Source: Amycolatopsis mediterranei (GTDB taxonomy: Bacteria; Actinomycetota; Actinomycetes; Mycobacteriales; Pseudonocardiaceae). Taken from it: a stretch of DNA of 45,098 bases. The notes beneath the pieces are model-generated. The model saw only the letters and a list, made by a program, of their open reading frames with translations. It had not been told where the DNA came from and ran no database searches. The position numbers and the translations under genes were made by a program. This document shows, piece by piece, positions 18,667 through 24,299 of this stretch. The stretch spans positions 2,162,145 through 2,207,242 of the forward strand of contig NZ_CP100416.1 in NCBI RefSeq assembly GCF_026017845.1. Reading direction: 5' to 3'. Position 1 is the first letter of the stretch. Every line of letters starts with the position of its first letter.

Positions 18667-19971
18667 TCAGGCGGGCGCCGTGCCTTCGACGACCTGGTTG
18701 CGACCCGCGTCCTTGGCCCGGTACAGGGCCTTGTCGGCCGCCTGCAGCAGCCGGTCGACGGCCGTGCCGCCGTCCGGGTAGGTCGCGACGCCGATGGAGG
18801 CGGACAGGCCGCCGATCGCGCGGATGCGGCTGCCGTCCTCGTACTCGACCCGCAGGGACTCGATCGCCGAGCGGATGCGCTCGGCCACCGCCAGCACGGC
18901 CGCCGGTCCGATGTCGGGCAGCAGGACGACGAACTCCTCGCCGCCGAAGCGGCCGACCGAGTCGTAGTCGCGCACGGCGCTCTTGATCGTCGCCGCGACC
19001 GCGCGCAGCACGGTGTCGCCCGCGAGGTGCCCGTGCTCGTCGTTGATCAGCTTGAAGTAGTCCAGGTCGATCATCAGCACGCCGAACGTGCTGCGCGTGC
19101 TGCGCTGGGCCCGGGCCAATTCGCGCGAAGCGAGCAGGTGCCACCCGGTCGTGTTGAACAGGCCGGTCTTCTCGTCGGTCGTCGCGGCGATCTCCAGCTG
19201 CTTGATGAGCACCGCCCGGTGCAGCACCAGCAGCGGCGGCACGATCGCGACGGCGAGCGCGGGCAGCGTCGCCAGCGTCAACGCCGTGAGCAGGCCCAGG
19301 CAGAGCGTCGCGACCTCGAGGAGGTTGTCGCCGAGGCCGCCGAAGAACGCCTTGACGGTGCGTTTGGTGATCGTCAGTGCCGGGACGATGGTGATCGCCG
19401 AGACCAGGAAGTACGTCACCGCGGCCAGCGTGATGGCCGTGACGCCGCGCCAGCCCGCGGTCAGCGCGGTGTACATGTCCGGGACGCCGAGGCGGTCCAG
19501 GACGAGTTCGGCGGAGTAGCAGGTGATGACGACCAGCGTCGCGTTCAGCGTCATCCGGAACGGCGGCACGCGCTTCATCCGCGCGAGGCTGCGCGTGGCG
19601 AGGTGCAGGTAGAGGACGGCGATCAACGCGGTGACGAGCGCGGGCGGCAGGAGCAGCACGCCGGCGAACGTCCAGACCGACGTCAGGTTGATGTGCGGGG
19701 TGTCGGACACCAGCCGCCGGACGCGTTCGATCTTCCGGCCCAGCTCGGCCTGCAGAACGCCGAGGCTCGCGAGGACGGCGAAGACGGCCAGGTCCCATCC
19801 GCGCGCGGGCATGGTGACGGCGGCAGGCACGGTGACGGCGAGCGCCACGGACTCGACGAGGAAGCAGTAGAAGATCAGCGACCCGCGTTGCTGCCAGAGG
19901 ATCCAGTGAGCAGGGTTCAGCGCCCCACGGATCCGTCCCGTGCGGGGTTGGGCCGGACGGGCGCCGTCCAT
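18667..19971 (-). CDS. membrane-bound diguanylate cyclase (GGDEF)
   Basis: A 434-residue protein with roughly eight membrane helices in residues ~25-265 (for example SLIFYCFLVESVALAVTV, LPALAVAIVPPLLVLHRAVL) and a GGDEF domain in the C-terminal third. The active motif reads GGEEF (about 341-345), a functional variant, and an RDYD inhibitory site lies exactly five residues before it, so product inhibition by c-di-GMP is expected. ATG 19971 is preferred over upstream in-frame starts that would add about 29 residues of low-complexity sequence. It is divergent from the hexapeptide array, whose first ORF starts 117 bp away. Confidence 0.88.
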   Translation of the reverse strand: MDGARPAQPRTGRIRGALNPAHWILWQQRGSLIFYCFLVESVALAVTVPAAVTMPARGWDLAVFAVLASLGVLQAELGRKIERVRRLVSDTPHINLTSVWTFAGVLLLPPALVTALIAVLYLHLATRSLARMKRVPPFRMTLNATLVVITCYSAELVLDRLGVPDMYTALTAGWRGVTAITLAAVTYFLVSAITIVPALTITKRTVKAFFGGLGDNLLEVATLCLGLLTALTLATLPALAVAIVPPLLVLHRAVLIKQLEIAATTDEKTGLFNTTGWHLLASRELARAQRSTRSTFGVLMIDLDYFKLINDEHGHLAGDTVLRAVAATIKSAVRDYDSVGRFGGEEFVVLLPDIGPAAVLAVAERIRSAIESLRVEYEDGSRIRAIGGLSASIGVATYPDGGTAVDRLLQAADKALYRAKDAGRNQVVEGTAPA

Positions 19972-20087
19972 ACTCAAGGCGGTGCAACTCCCCTGGGTGA
20001 TCCGACGATCCGCATCCACCCCACCACACCGGGCGCCCGCGATCGATGATTGCCACACGTTCGGACCAGTGAAGGGAGGACGCCGTC

Positions 20088-20108
20088 ATGCGCAACCGCG
20101 AGTCCTGA
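20088..20108 (+). CDS. MRNRES micro-ORF 1
   Basis: ATG start, codons CGC AAC CGC GAG TCC, TGA stop. AGGGAGGA ends seven bases upstream. First copy of the array, 117 bp from the diguanylate cyclase start on the opposite strand. Confidence 0.6.
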   Translation: MRNRES

Positions 20109-20154
20109 GCCTCCCCGTCCCGAAGTCCGCGCGTACCGCCGGAGGGAGGCTGTC

Positions 20155-20175
20155 GTGCGCAATCGCGAGTCCTGA
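20155..20175 (+). CDS. MRNRES micro-ORF 2
   Basis: GTG start, Asn written AAT rather than AAC, Ser TCC. GGAGGGAGG ends five bases upstream. Confidence 0.6.
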   Translation: MRNRES

Positions 20176-20217
20176 GCCGCTGTGACCTCTGTTTGTCGTG
20201 TCGAGAGGAGGGCTGTC

Positions 20218-20238
20218 GTGCGTAATCGCGAGTCGTGA
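20218..20238 (+). CDS. MRNRES micro-ORF 3
   Basis: GTG start; three synonymous differences from copy 1 (Arg2 CGT, Asn AAT, Ser TCG), yet the peptide is unchanged. GGAGGG ends five bases upstream. Confidence 0.6.
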   Translation: MRNRES

Positions 20239-20282
20239 GCTGTCGTGTCCCTTGTTCGCCTGTGTCCGGAAGGAGGGCTGTC

Positions 20283-20303
20283 GTGCGCAACCGCGAGTCC
20301 TGA
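20283..20303 (+). CDS. MRNRES micro-ORF 4
   Basis: GTG start, codons as copy 1. GGAGGG ends five bases upstream within a ggaaggagggctgtc leader also found before copy 7. Confidence 0.6.
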   Translation: MRNRES

Positions 20304-20346
20304 GTGGCGGTGTCCCTTGTTTGCCCGTGCCGAGAGGAGAGCTGTC

Positions 20347-20367
20347 ATGCGCAACCGCGAGTCGTGA
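20347..20367 (+). CDS. MRNRES micro-ORF 5
   Basis: ATG start, Ser TCG. AGGAGAG ends five bases upstream. Confidence 0.6.
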   Translation: MRNRES

Positions 20368-20408
20368 GCCCGTGCTGTCCGCCACCCCCGTGTCGAGAGG
20401 AGGGCGTC

Positions 20409-20429
20409 GTGCGTAACCGCGAGTCCTGA
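20409..20429 (+). CDS. MRNRES micro-ORF 6
   Basis: GTG start, Arg2 written CGT, Ser TCC. GGAGGG ends only four bases upstream because one base of the usual ctgtc spacer is missing. Confidence 0.6.
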   Translation: MRNRES

Positions 20430-20472
20430 GCCGTCGTGACCCTGTTCGCCCGTGTCCGGAAGGAGGGCTGTC

Positions 20473-20493
20473 GTGCGCAATCGCGAGTCCTGA
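20473..20493 (+). CDS. MRNRES micro-ORF 7
   Basis: GTG start, Asn AAT, Ser TCC. Ribosome binding site as copy 4. Confidence 0.6.
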   Translation: MRNRES

Positions 20494-20538
20494 GCCGTCG
20501 TGTCCCGATGTTCGCCCGCGCCCGGAGGGAGAGCTGCT

Positions 20539-20559
20539 GTGCGCAACCGCGAGTCCTGA
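20539..20559 (+). CDS. MRNRES micro-ORF 8
   Basis: GTG start, codons as copy 1. GGAGGGAGAG precedes a ctgct spacer; the base after the stop is A rather than the usual G. Confidence 0.6.
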   Translation: MRNRES

Positions 20560-20603
20560 ACCGATGCCCACCCAGCCGACCGCGTGCCGGAAGGAGAAGT
20601 GCC

Positions 20604-20624
20604 GTGCGCAACCGCGAGTCCTGA
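20604..20624 (+). CDS. MRNRES micro-ORF 9
   Basis: GTG start, codons as copy 1. AAGGAGAA lies upstream; the flanks are more diverged than in copies 3-7, yet the coding part is intact. Confidence 0.6.
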   Translation: MRNRES

Positions 20625-20673
20625 GCCCAGCCGTGTACCCAGTCCGTTCCCGCCCGAGAGAGGAATCGTCACC

Positions 20674-20694
20674 ATGCGCAACCGTGAGTCGTGA
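20674..20694 (+). CDS. MRNRES micro-ORF 10
   Basis: ATG start, Arg4 CGT and Ser TCG, the only copy with a changed fourth codon, still synonymous. GAGAGAGGAA lies upstream with a longer spacer. Last copy, 58 bp before the end of the SDR gene on the other strand. Confidence 0.6.
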   Translation: MRNRES

Positions 20695-20751
20695 ATTCCC
20701 GCCGGGGGAGGAGCCGGCCAACCCCCCATCCGCGGGCCCGGGTGGGACCGC

Positions 20752-21504
20752 TCAGGCGGTCGCGCCGCCGTCGACCACCAGGTCGTGCCCCACGGTGAAC
20801 GCGGCTTCGTCCGAAGCCAGCCACAACACCGCGGCAGCCACTTCGGCGGTGGCACCCACCCGGCCCAGCGGAATCGCGTTCTTCAGCCGCTCGGCGCGGC
20901 CGGCGTCCGTCTCGCCGGGGCGCCGGGACATGTCCGTGTCGGTCGCGCCCGGGCTGACGGCGTTGATGCGGATGCCGTCGGCGATGTGGTCGCGCGCCGC
21001 CGTCCGGGTCAGCACGCTCACCGCGGCCTTCGAGGCCGCGTAGGCCGCCATGTTCGGCAGCCTGCCGTGCGCGCCGATGTTCGACGCCATGTTGACGATC
21101 GCGCCGCCGCCGTGTGCCCGCATGTGCGCGACCTCGTGCTTCAGGCACAGCCACGTCCCGGTGACGTTCGTGCCCATCACCGCGCCGAAGTCGTCCTCGC
21201 CGAGGTCCGCGGCCGCCGCCGGCGATCCGAGGATGCCCGCGTTGTTGAACGCGACGTCCAGCCGGCCGTGCCGCGCGACGACCGTCGCCACCATCCGCGC
21301 CACGTCCGCGGAGTCGGTCACGTCGACGGTCACCGCGCTCGCGCCGCCGCCGATCTCCGCCACCGCGGACGCCAGCCGCCGCTCGTCGCGCCCGGCGACG
21401 ACCACCGTCGCGCCTTCGTCCGCGAAGGCCCGGGCCGTCGCCCGTCCGATGCCCGAGCCGCCGCCCGTCACCAGGACGACCTTGCCCGCGAAACGTGCCC
21501 CCAT
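20752..21504 (-). CDS. SDR-family oxidoreductase, classical type
   Basis: A 250-residue short-chain dehydrogenase with every classical motif: TGGGSGIG for NAD(P), NNAG, the catalytic Ser in NMASN, YAASK, and SPGATDTDM after the active site. Substrate unknown. ATG 21504 has AAGG upstream; an upstream in-frame start at 21531 would overlap the TetR stop. It lies just downstream of a TetR gene in the same orientation and is probably cotranscribed with and controlled by it. Its 3' end faces the hexapeptide array. Confidence 0.9.
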   Translation of the reverse strand: MGARFAGKVVLVTGGGSGIGRATARAFADEGATVVVAGRDERRLASAVAEIGGGASAVTVDVTDSADVARMVATVVARHGRLDVAFNNAGILGSPAAAADLGEDDFGAVMGTNVTGTWLCLKHEVAHMRAHGGGAIVNMASNIGAHGRLPNMAAYAASKAAVSVLTRTAARDHIADGIRINAVSPGATDTDMSRRPGETDAGRAERLKNAIPLGRVGATAEVAAAVLWLASDEAAFTVGHDLVVDGGATA

Positions 21505-21527
21505 CGTGTGCCTTCTTTCTGGTCCAA

Positions 21528-22115
21528 TCATTCTTGAATGAGCAGGCGCATGGCCTGAGAGACGGCCGCGTTCACCCGGCTCGCGGCATCGGTGCCCTTG
21601 CCCAGGACGCGCAGCCCTTGAAGCACCGTGAGCAGGAAGCGCGCCAGCGTCGCCGGGTCGCTTCCGGCGGGGAGTTCGTCTTGGGCCTTCGCGCGCTCCA
21701 GTGCCATGGTGAGCGCGACTTCTAGGGTGTCCCAGCTGCGTTCCACCAGCCGCGCGACTTCGGGGTCGTGGGGGAGCAGTTCGATCGCCGCGTTGACGAC
21801 GAAGCAGCCCATTCTCGTTTCGTCGCCGAGAATTTCGGCCGTGTAGCTGTCGAACAGCCGGCGCACCGCGGCCACTCCGGAACCCGGCTCCGACAACTGG
21901 GCCATGACCCGCGCGTCGGTGCGTTCCGCATAGCGCTTCAACGCCGTGACGTAGAGGTCGTGCTTCGTGCCGAAGGTGGCGTACAGGCTGGCTTTGGCGA
22001 CGCCGAGGTGCGTGACGAGATCGCTGACGGACGTCGCCTCGTACCCCTGGCGCCGGAAGAGCGTGAGTGCGCCGTCGCAGGCTTCGCCGACGTCGAACTC
22101 CTTGACCCGGGACAT
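21528..22115 (-). CDS. TetR-family transcriptional regulator
   Basis: A 195-residue TetR protein: HTH at ACDGALTLFRRQGYEATSVS and LVTHLGVAKASLYATFGTKH (residues ~12-55), followed by a helical ligand domain with GCFVVNAAIELLPHDPEVA, a pattern common in regulators that control oxidoreductases responding to electrophiles or quinones. It starts at ATG 22115, six bases after a good -10, so its message is probably leaderless. The SDR gene follows 23 bp after its stop. Confidence 0.88.
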   Translation of the reverse strand: MSRVKEFDVGEACDGALTLFRRQGYEATSVSDLVTHLGVAKASLYATFGTKHDLYVTALKRYAERTDARVMAQLSEPGSGVAAVRRLFDSYTAEILGDETRMGCFVVNAAIELLPHDPEVARLVERSWDTLEVALTMALERAKAQDELPAGSDPATLARFLLTVLQGLRVLGKGTDAASRVNAAVSQAMRLLIQE

Positions 22116-22121
22116 GATCGA

Positions 22122-22151
22122 ACCCTAACCGGATCGAGAACGCTCGGTCAA
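22122..22151 (-). promoter_or_regulatory. promoter and short palindrome upstream of the TetR gene
   Basis: Minus-strand TTGACC (22146-22151) and TAGGGT (22122-22127), spaced 18 bp. CGAG-AACG-CTCG (22135-22146) is a small palindrome inside the spacer and a candidate operator for autorepression. Confidence 0.55.
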
Positions 22152-22235
22152 ATATGCGACTGGCGGTGTGTCGCGTCCGGTGACGCCGCGTGCGGTGGCA
22201 CTATGGCTGCTTCGACCGGCCCGAGGGGGTGAGCG

Positions 22236-22598
22236 ATGCAGGATCGGCTGACGCTGCCGCCGACCGTCGTCGCCACTCATCTGCGCTCGTGCGCCGAGGA
22301 ACTCGCCGCCGGCCTGCGCTGCGGTGGCCCGGGCGCCACGACGGCCGAGCTCACCGACGTCGTCGCCCAGCTGGTCGCCGGCCAGGAAGCCATCTCCCAC
22401 GCACTCGCCGGCCTGGCTGCCCGGGTCGAAGGCGGTTCGGCCGCCCTCGCCGCGGCGCCGCCGCTGGACGTCGAAGTGGTCACCGAGGTGCTCCGCGCGG
22501 CCGCCATCGCCTCCCGGTGCTCGGCGGAGGCGCTCGACGAGGTCACGCCGTCGTTCGAATGTGTGAGCGAATCCGTCTCGCCTGACACCCGTTTGTAG
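22236..22598 (+). CDS. small hypothetical protein (120 aa)
   Basis: Starts MQDRLTLPPTVVATHLRSCA at ATG 22236, with a GAGGGGG tract just upstream. The protein is Ala-rich and mainly helical (TAELTDVVAQLVAGQEAISH, ALAGLAARVEGGSAAL), has no signal peptide or membrane segment, and contains four scattered Cys. I recognise no family. The helical pattern would fit a small coiled-coil partner protein. It lies upstream of the Ku gene, with a separate promoter-like element between. Confidence 0.6.
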   Translation: MQDRLTLPPTVVATHLRSCAEELAAGLRCGGPGATTAELTDVVAQLVAGQEAISHALAGLAARVEGGSAALAAAPPLDVEVVTEVLRAAAIASRCSAEALDEVTPSFECVSESVSPDTRL

Positions 22599-22650
22599 CT
22601 GTCGATCCGCCGGGGCCGCTGTCTAGCCTGGAGCTGCGGAGGTGGCACGG

Positions 22651-23532
22651 ATGCGCGCAGTGTGGACAGGCACGATCGGGTTCGGCAGTTACGCCATCCC
22701 GGTGAAGGCGTACAGCGCCACCGAGGAGCGGGAAATCCCGCTGCACCAGGTGCACGAAACCGACGGCGGCCGCGTCCGCGTCAAGCGCGTGTGCGAGGTC
22801 GACGGCGCCGAGGTGCCGCCCGAGGAGATGATCCGCGGCTACCCGGTCCCCGGTGGCGACGTCGTCCTGCTGTCCGACCACGAGCTCGCGTCCCTCCCGA
22901 TGCCGGGCCGCACGATCGCCATCCGCGGGTTCGCGCCGGTGCCCGACGTCGATCCGCTGTGGTTCGCGAAGAGCTACTACCTCGAACCCGAACCGGCGGG
23001 CACGAAGCCGTACGTGCTGTTCAGCGAGGCGCTGCAGCAGTCGGGCCGGCTCGCGCTGGTCACCGTCGCGCTGCGCCGCCGCGAGACGCTCGGGGCGCTG
23101 CGCGTGCGCGATCAGGTGATCGTGCTGGAGACGATGCGGTGGCCGGACGAGGTGCGCACCCCCGACTTCCCGTTCCAGCACGCCGACGTCGACATCCGCC
23201 CCGGTGAGCTGCGGCGGGCGGTGAACCTGGTCGAGGAGCTGACCGGCGAGTTCGACCCCGGCCGGTACCCCGACCGTTACCGCGAGGCCTTCCAGGCGTT
23301 GGTCCAGGCGAAGATCGATGGCGCCGAGGTCGTCCAGCCGACGGCCGCCGAACAGGCCGAGGGCGTCACCCGCCTGCTGGCCGCGTTGCAGGAGAGCGCC
23401 GCCGAAGCGGAGGACGAGCGCAACGCGGCCGTCACGAAGGCCAAGGCGGCGGCCTCGAGGGCCGCGAAGGCGCGTACGACGGCGAAGCGAGCCGCGACGC
23501 GCAGCCGTGGACGCACGAAGGCGTCCGGCTGA
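22651..23532 (+). CDS. ku: Ku-like DNA end-binding protein for NHEJ
   Basis: A 293-residue bacterial Ku homodimer subunit, which binds double-strand ends and recruits LigD. Seen: MRAVWTGTIGFGSYAIPVKA at the N terminus, PLHQVHETDGGRVRVKRVCE, GFAPVPDVDPLWFAKSYYLEP, and the core ending near EAFQALVQAKIDG. The last ~60 residues form a Lys/Ala/Arg-rich tail (KAKAAASRAAKARTTAKR) typical of actinobacterial Ku and used for DNA binding and sliding. GGAGG precedes ATG 22651 at good distance, and a TAGCCT -10 lies at 22624-22629. No ligD is in the window. Confidence 0.94.
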   Translation: MRAVWTGTIGFGSYAIPVKAYSATEEREIPLHQVHETDGGRVRVKRVCEVDGAEVPPEEMIRGYPVPGGDVVLLSDHELASLPMPGRTIAIRGFAPVPDVDPLWFAKSYYLEPEPAGTKPYVLFSEALQQSGRLALVTVALRRRETLGALRVRDQVIVLETMRWPDEVRTPDFPFQHADVDIRPGELRRAVNLVEELTGEFDPGRYPDRYREAFQALVQAKIDGAEVVQPTAAEQAEGVTRLLAALQESAAEAEDERNAAVTKAKAAASRAAKARTTAKRAATRSRGRTKASG

Positions 23533-23580
23533 GTATTACTACCCACGGGTAATTGAGGGTTCTCACACTGAACCCGCCGC

Positions 23581-23768
23581 CCCTGGCGCGGCAGACTTCC
23601 TTCTGTCAGCGGATACCGGATCGCTGGCGAGGGGGGAAGTCCGGACGGCCCCTGGGGAGGTGAGCCGTCCAGGCGCCAGGGTTCCGGGGCGGGCCGGAGG
23701 AGGAGCAGCCCGTTCCGGAACCCGTCCCGCACCGCGGGGAGGCGGCGCGGGACACCAAGGGGGTGTCC
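23581..23768 (+). ncRNA. candidate structured RNA downstream of ku
   Basis: Dense perfect helices. P1 CCCTGGCGC (23581-23589) pairs with 23673-23681 and encloses P2 GACTTCC (23594-23600 with 23635-23641, with an inner CAGCG..CGCTG helix) and P3 GGACGGC (23643-23649 with 23664-23670), making a three-way junction. P4 GGTTCCGG (23680-23687 with 23715-23722) has an inner GGGC/GCCC helix. P5 GTCCCGC (23724-23730 with 23747-23753) and P6 GGACACC (23750-23756 with 23762-23768) share bases and exclude each other. A terminator-like hairpin follows. No reading frame looks coding. I cannot assign a known RNA family; the + strand is favoured by the T-run after the final stem. Confidence 0.5.
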
Positions 23769-23772
23769 GAAG

Positions 23773-23810
23773 GCTGCCGTGGAGGGATCGAGGGGTCTCC
23801 ACGGCAGCTT
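23773..23810 (+). terminator. hairpin terminator between ku/RNA region and marR
   Basis: GCTGCCGTGGA (23773-23783) pairs perfectly with TCCACGGCAGC (23798-23808), followed by TTT on the plus strand. It lies one base before the marR stop codon and could serve both converging units. Confidence 0.65.
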
Positions 23811-24290
23811 TCAGGCGTCCGCGACCCTGATGAGCAGGTCGGCGGCCAGCCGGAGCAGCTGACGCTCGGTCGGCGACAGCGTCGATTCGAGCGCCGTGGC
23901 CAGCCAGCGTTCGCGTTGGGCGCTGTACCGGCGGAGGACGGCCAGGCCTTCGTCGGTGATGCTGACCCGCGACCGGCGTCCGTCGTCGGGATCCGGGTTC
24001 CGCTCGATGTGGCCGCGGAGGTCGAGCGACGCCAAGATGCGGGTGAGCGACTGCGGCTGCAGCCGTTCCGCTTCGGCCAGCTCGGTCGGCGTCTGCGTGC
24101 CCGCCCGGTAGAGCCGGCTCAGCACCGCGAGTACCGCCGGCCCGGGGATGTGCCGGTCCGCTTCCGCGCGCATCCGCCAGTTCAGCCGCCCGACGCCTTC
24201 GCGCACCCGCCGGGACAGCTCGGCGAGTTCGGCGTCCGCGGTGACCCGCGCGGCGGTCTCGTCAAGGGTCCGGGCCGGTTCGCTCTGCAT
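23811..24290 (-). CDS. MarR-family transcriptional regulator
   Basis: A 159-residue winged-helix regulator: AVLAVLSRLYRAGTQTPTEL, AEAERLQPQSLTRILASLDL (recognition helix), HIERNPDPDDGRRSRVSITD (wing), then a C-terminal dimerisation helix. ATG 24290 follows the ABC exporter stop by nine bases, so both are one operon. This points to a drug- or stress-responsive regulator of that exporter. Target sites may be the CCTATGTTTA repeats at 26082-26165. Confidence 0.88.
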   Translation of the reverse strand: MQSEPARTLDETAARVTADAELAELSRRVREGVGRLNWRMRAEADRHIPGPAVLAVLSRLYRAGTQTPTELAEAERLQPQSLTRILASLDLRGHIERNPDPDDGRRSRVSITDEGLAVLRRYSAQRERWLATALESTLSPTERQLLRLAADLLIRVADA

Positions 24291-24299
24291 GGCCCCACA

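Larger units (their letters stand above)
20073..20694 (+). repeat. ten-copy tandem array of Shine-Dalgarno plus MRNRES micro-ORFs
   Basis: Ten units of 62-70 bp. Each holds a purine-rich ribosome binding site (AGGAGGG-like) 4-7 bases before a start codon, five sense codons and TGA. All encode MRNRES. Among codons 2-6, only four of fifteen columns vary and all four are third positions with synonymous changes; the start codon alternates ATG and GTG. Spacers are related to each other (tgtcc..ttgt..cgcc.gtgtcc) but drift and carry indels. It lies in the gap between the diguanylate cyclase and an SDR gene. No promoter is obvious upstream; a weak G/C-run hairpin at 20704-20727 follows. Confidence 0.85.

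Noticed and set aside
20088..20694. CRISPR-like appearance: short direct repeats with similar-length spacers
   Set aside because: The spacers resemble each other, the repeats vary at codon third positions, and there are no cas genes. The micro-ORF reading fits every unit.
19974..20855. Long minus-strand ORF (about 293 codons) with repeated GLAVAHDS and DSRLRTTAL motifs across the micro-ORF array
   Set aside because: The same DNA repeat is read in different frames along this ORF because unit spacing is not a multiple of three, so the motif changes identity from unit to unit. The plus-strand pattern of ribosome binding site, start, synonymous-only changes and stop explains the sequence better.
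23581..23768. RNase P RNA or cobalamin riboswitch for the structured region
   Set aside because: A GGAAGTCCGGAC segment looks RNase P-like, but the region is too short and lacks other conserved RNase P blocks; the cobalamin GCCACTG box is absent.
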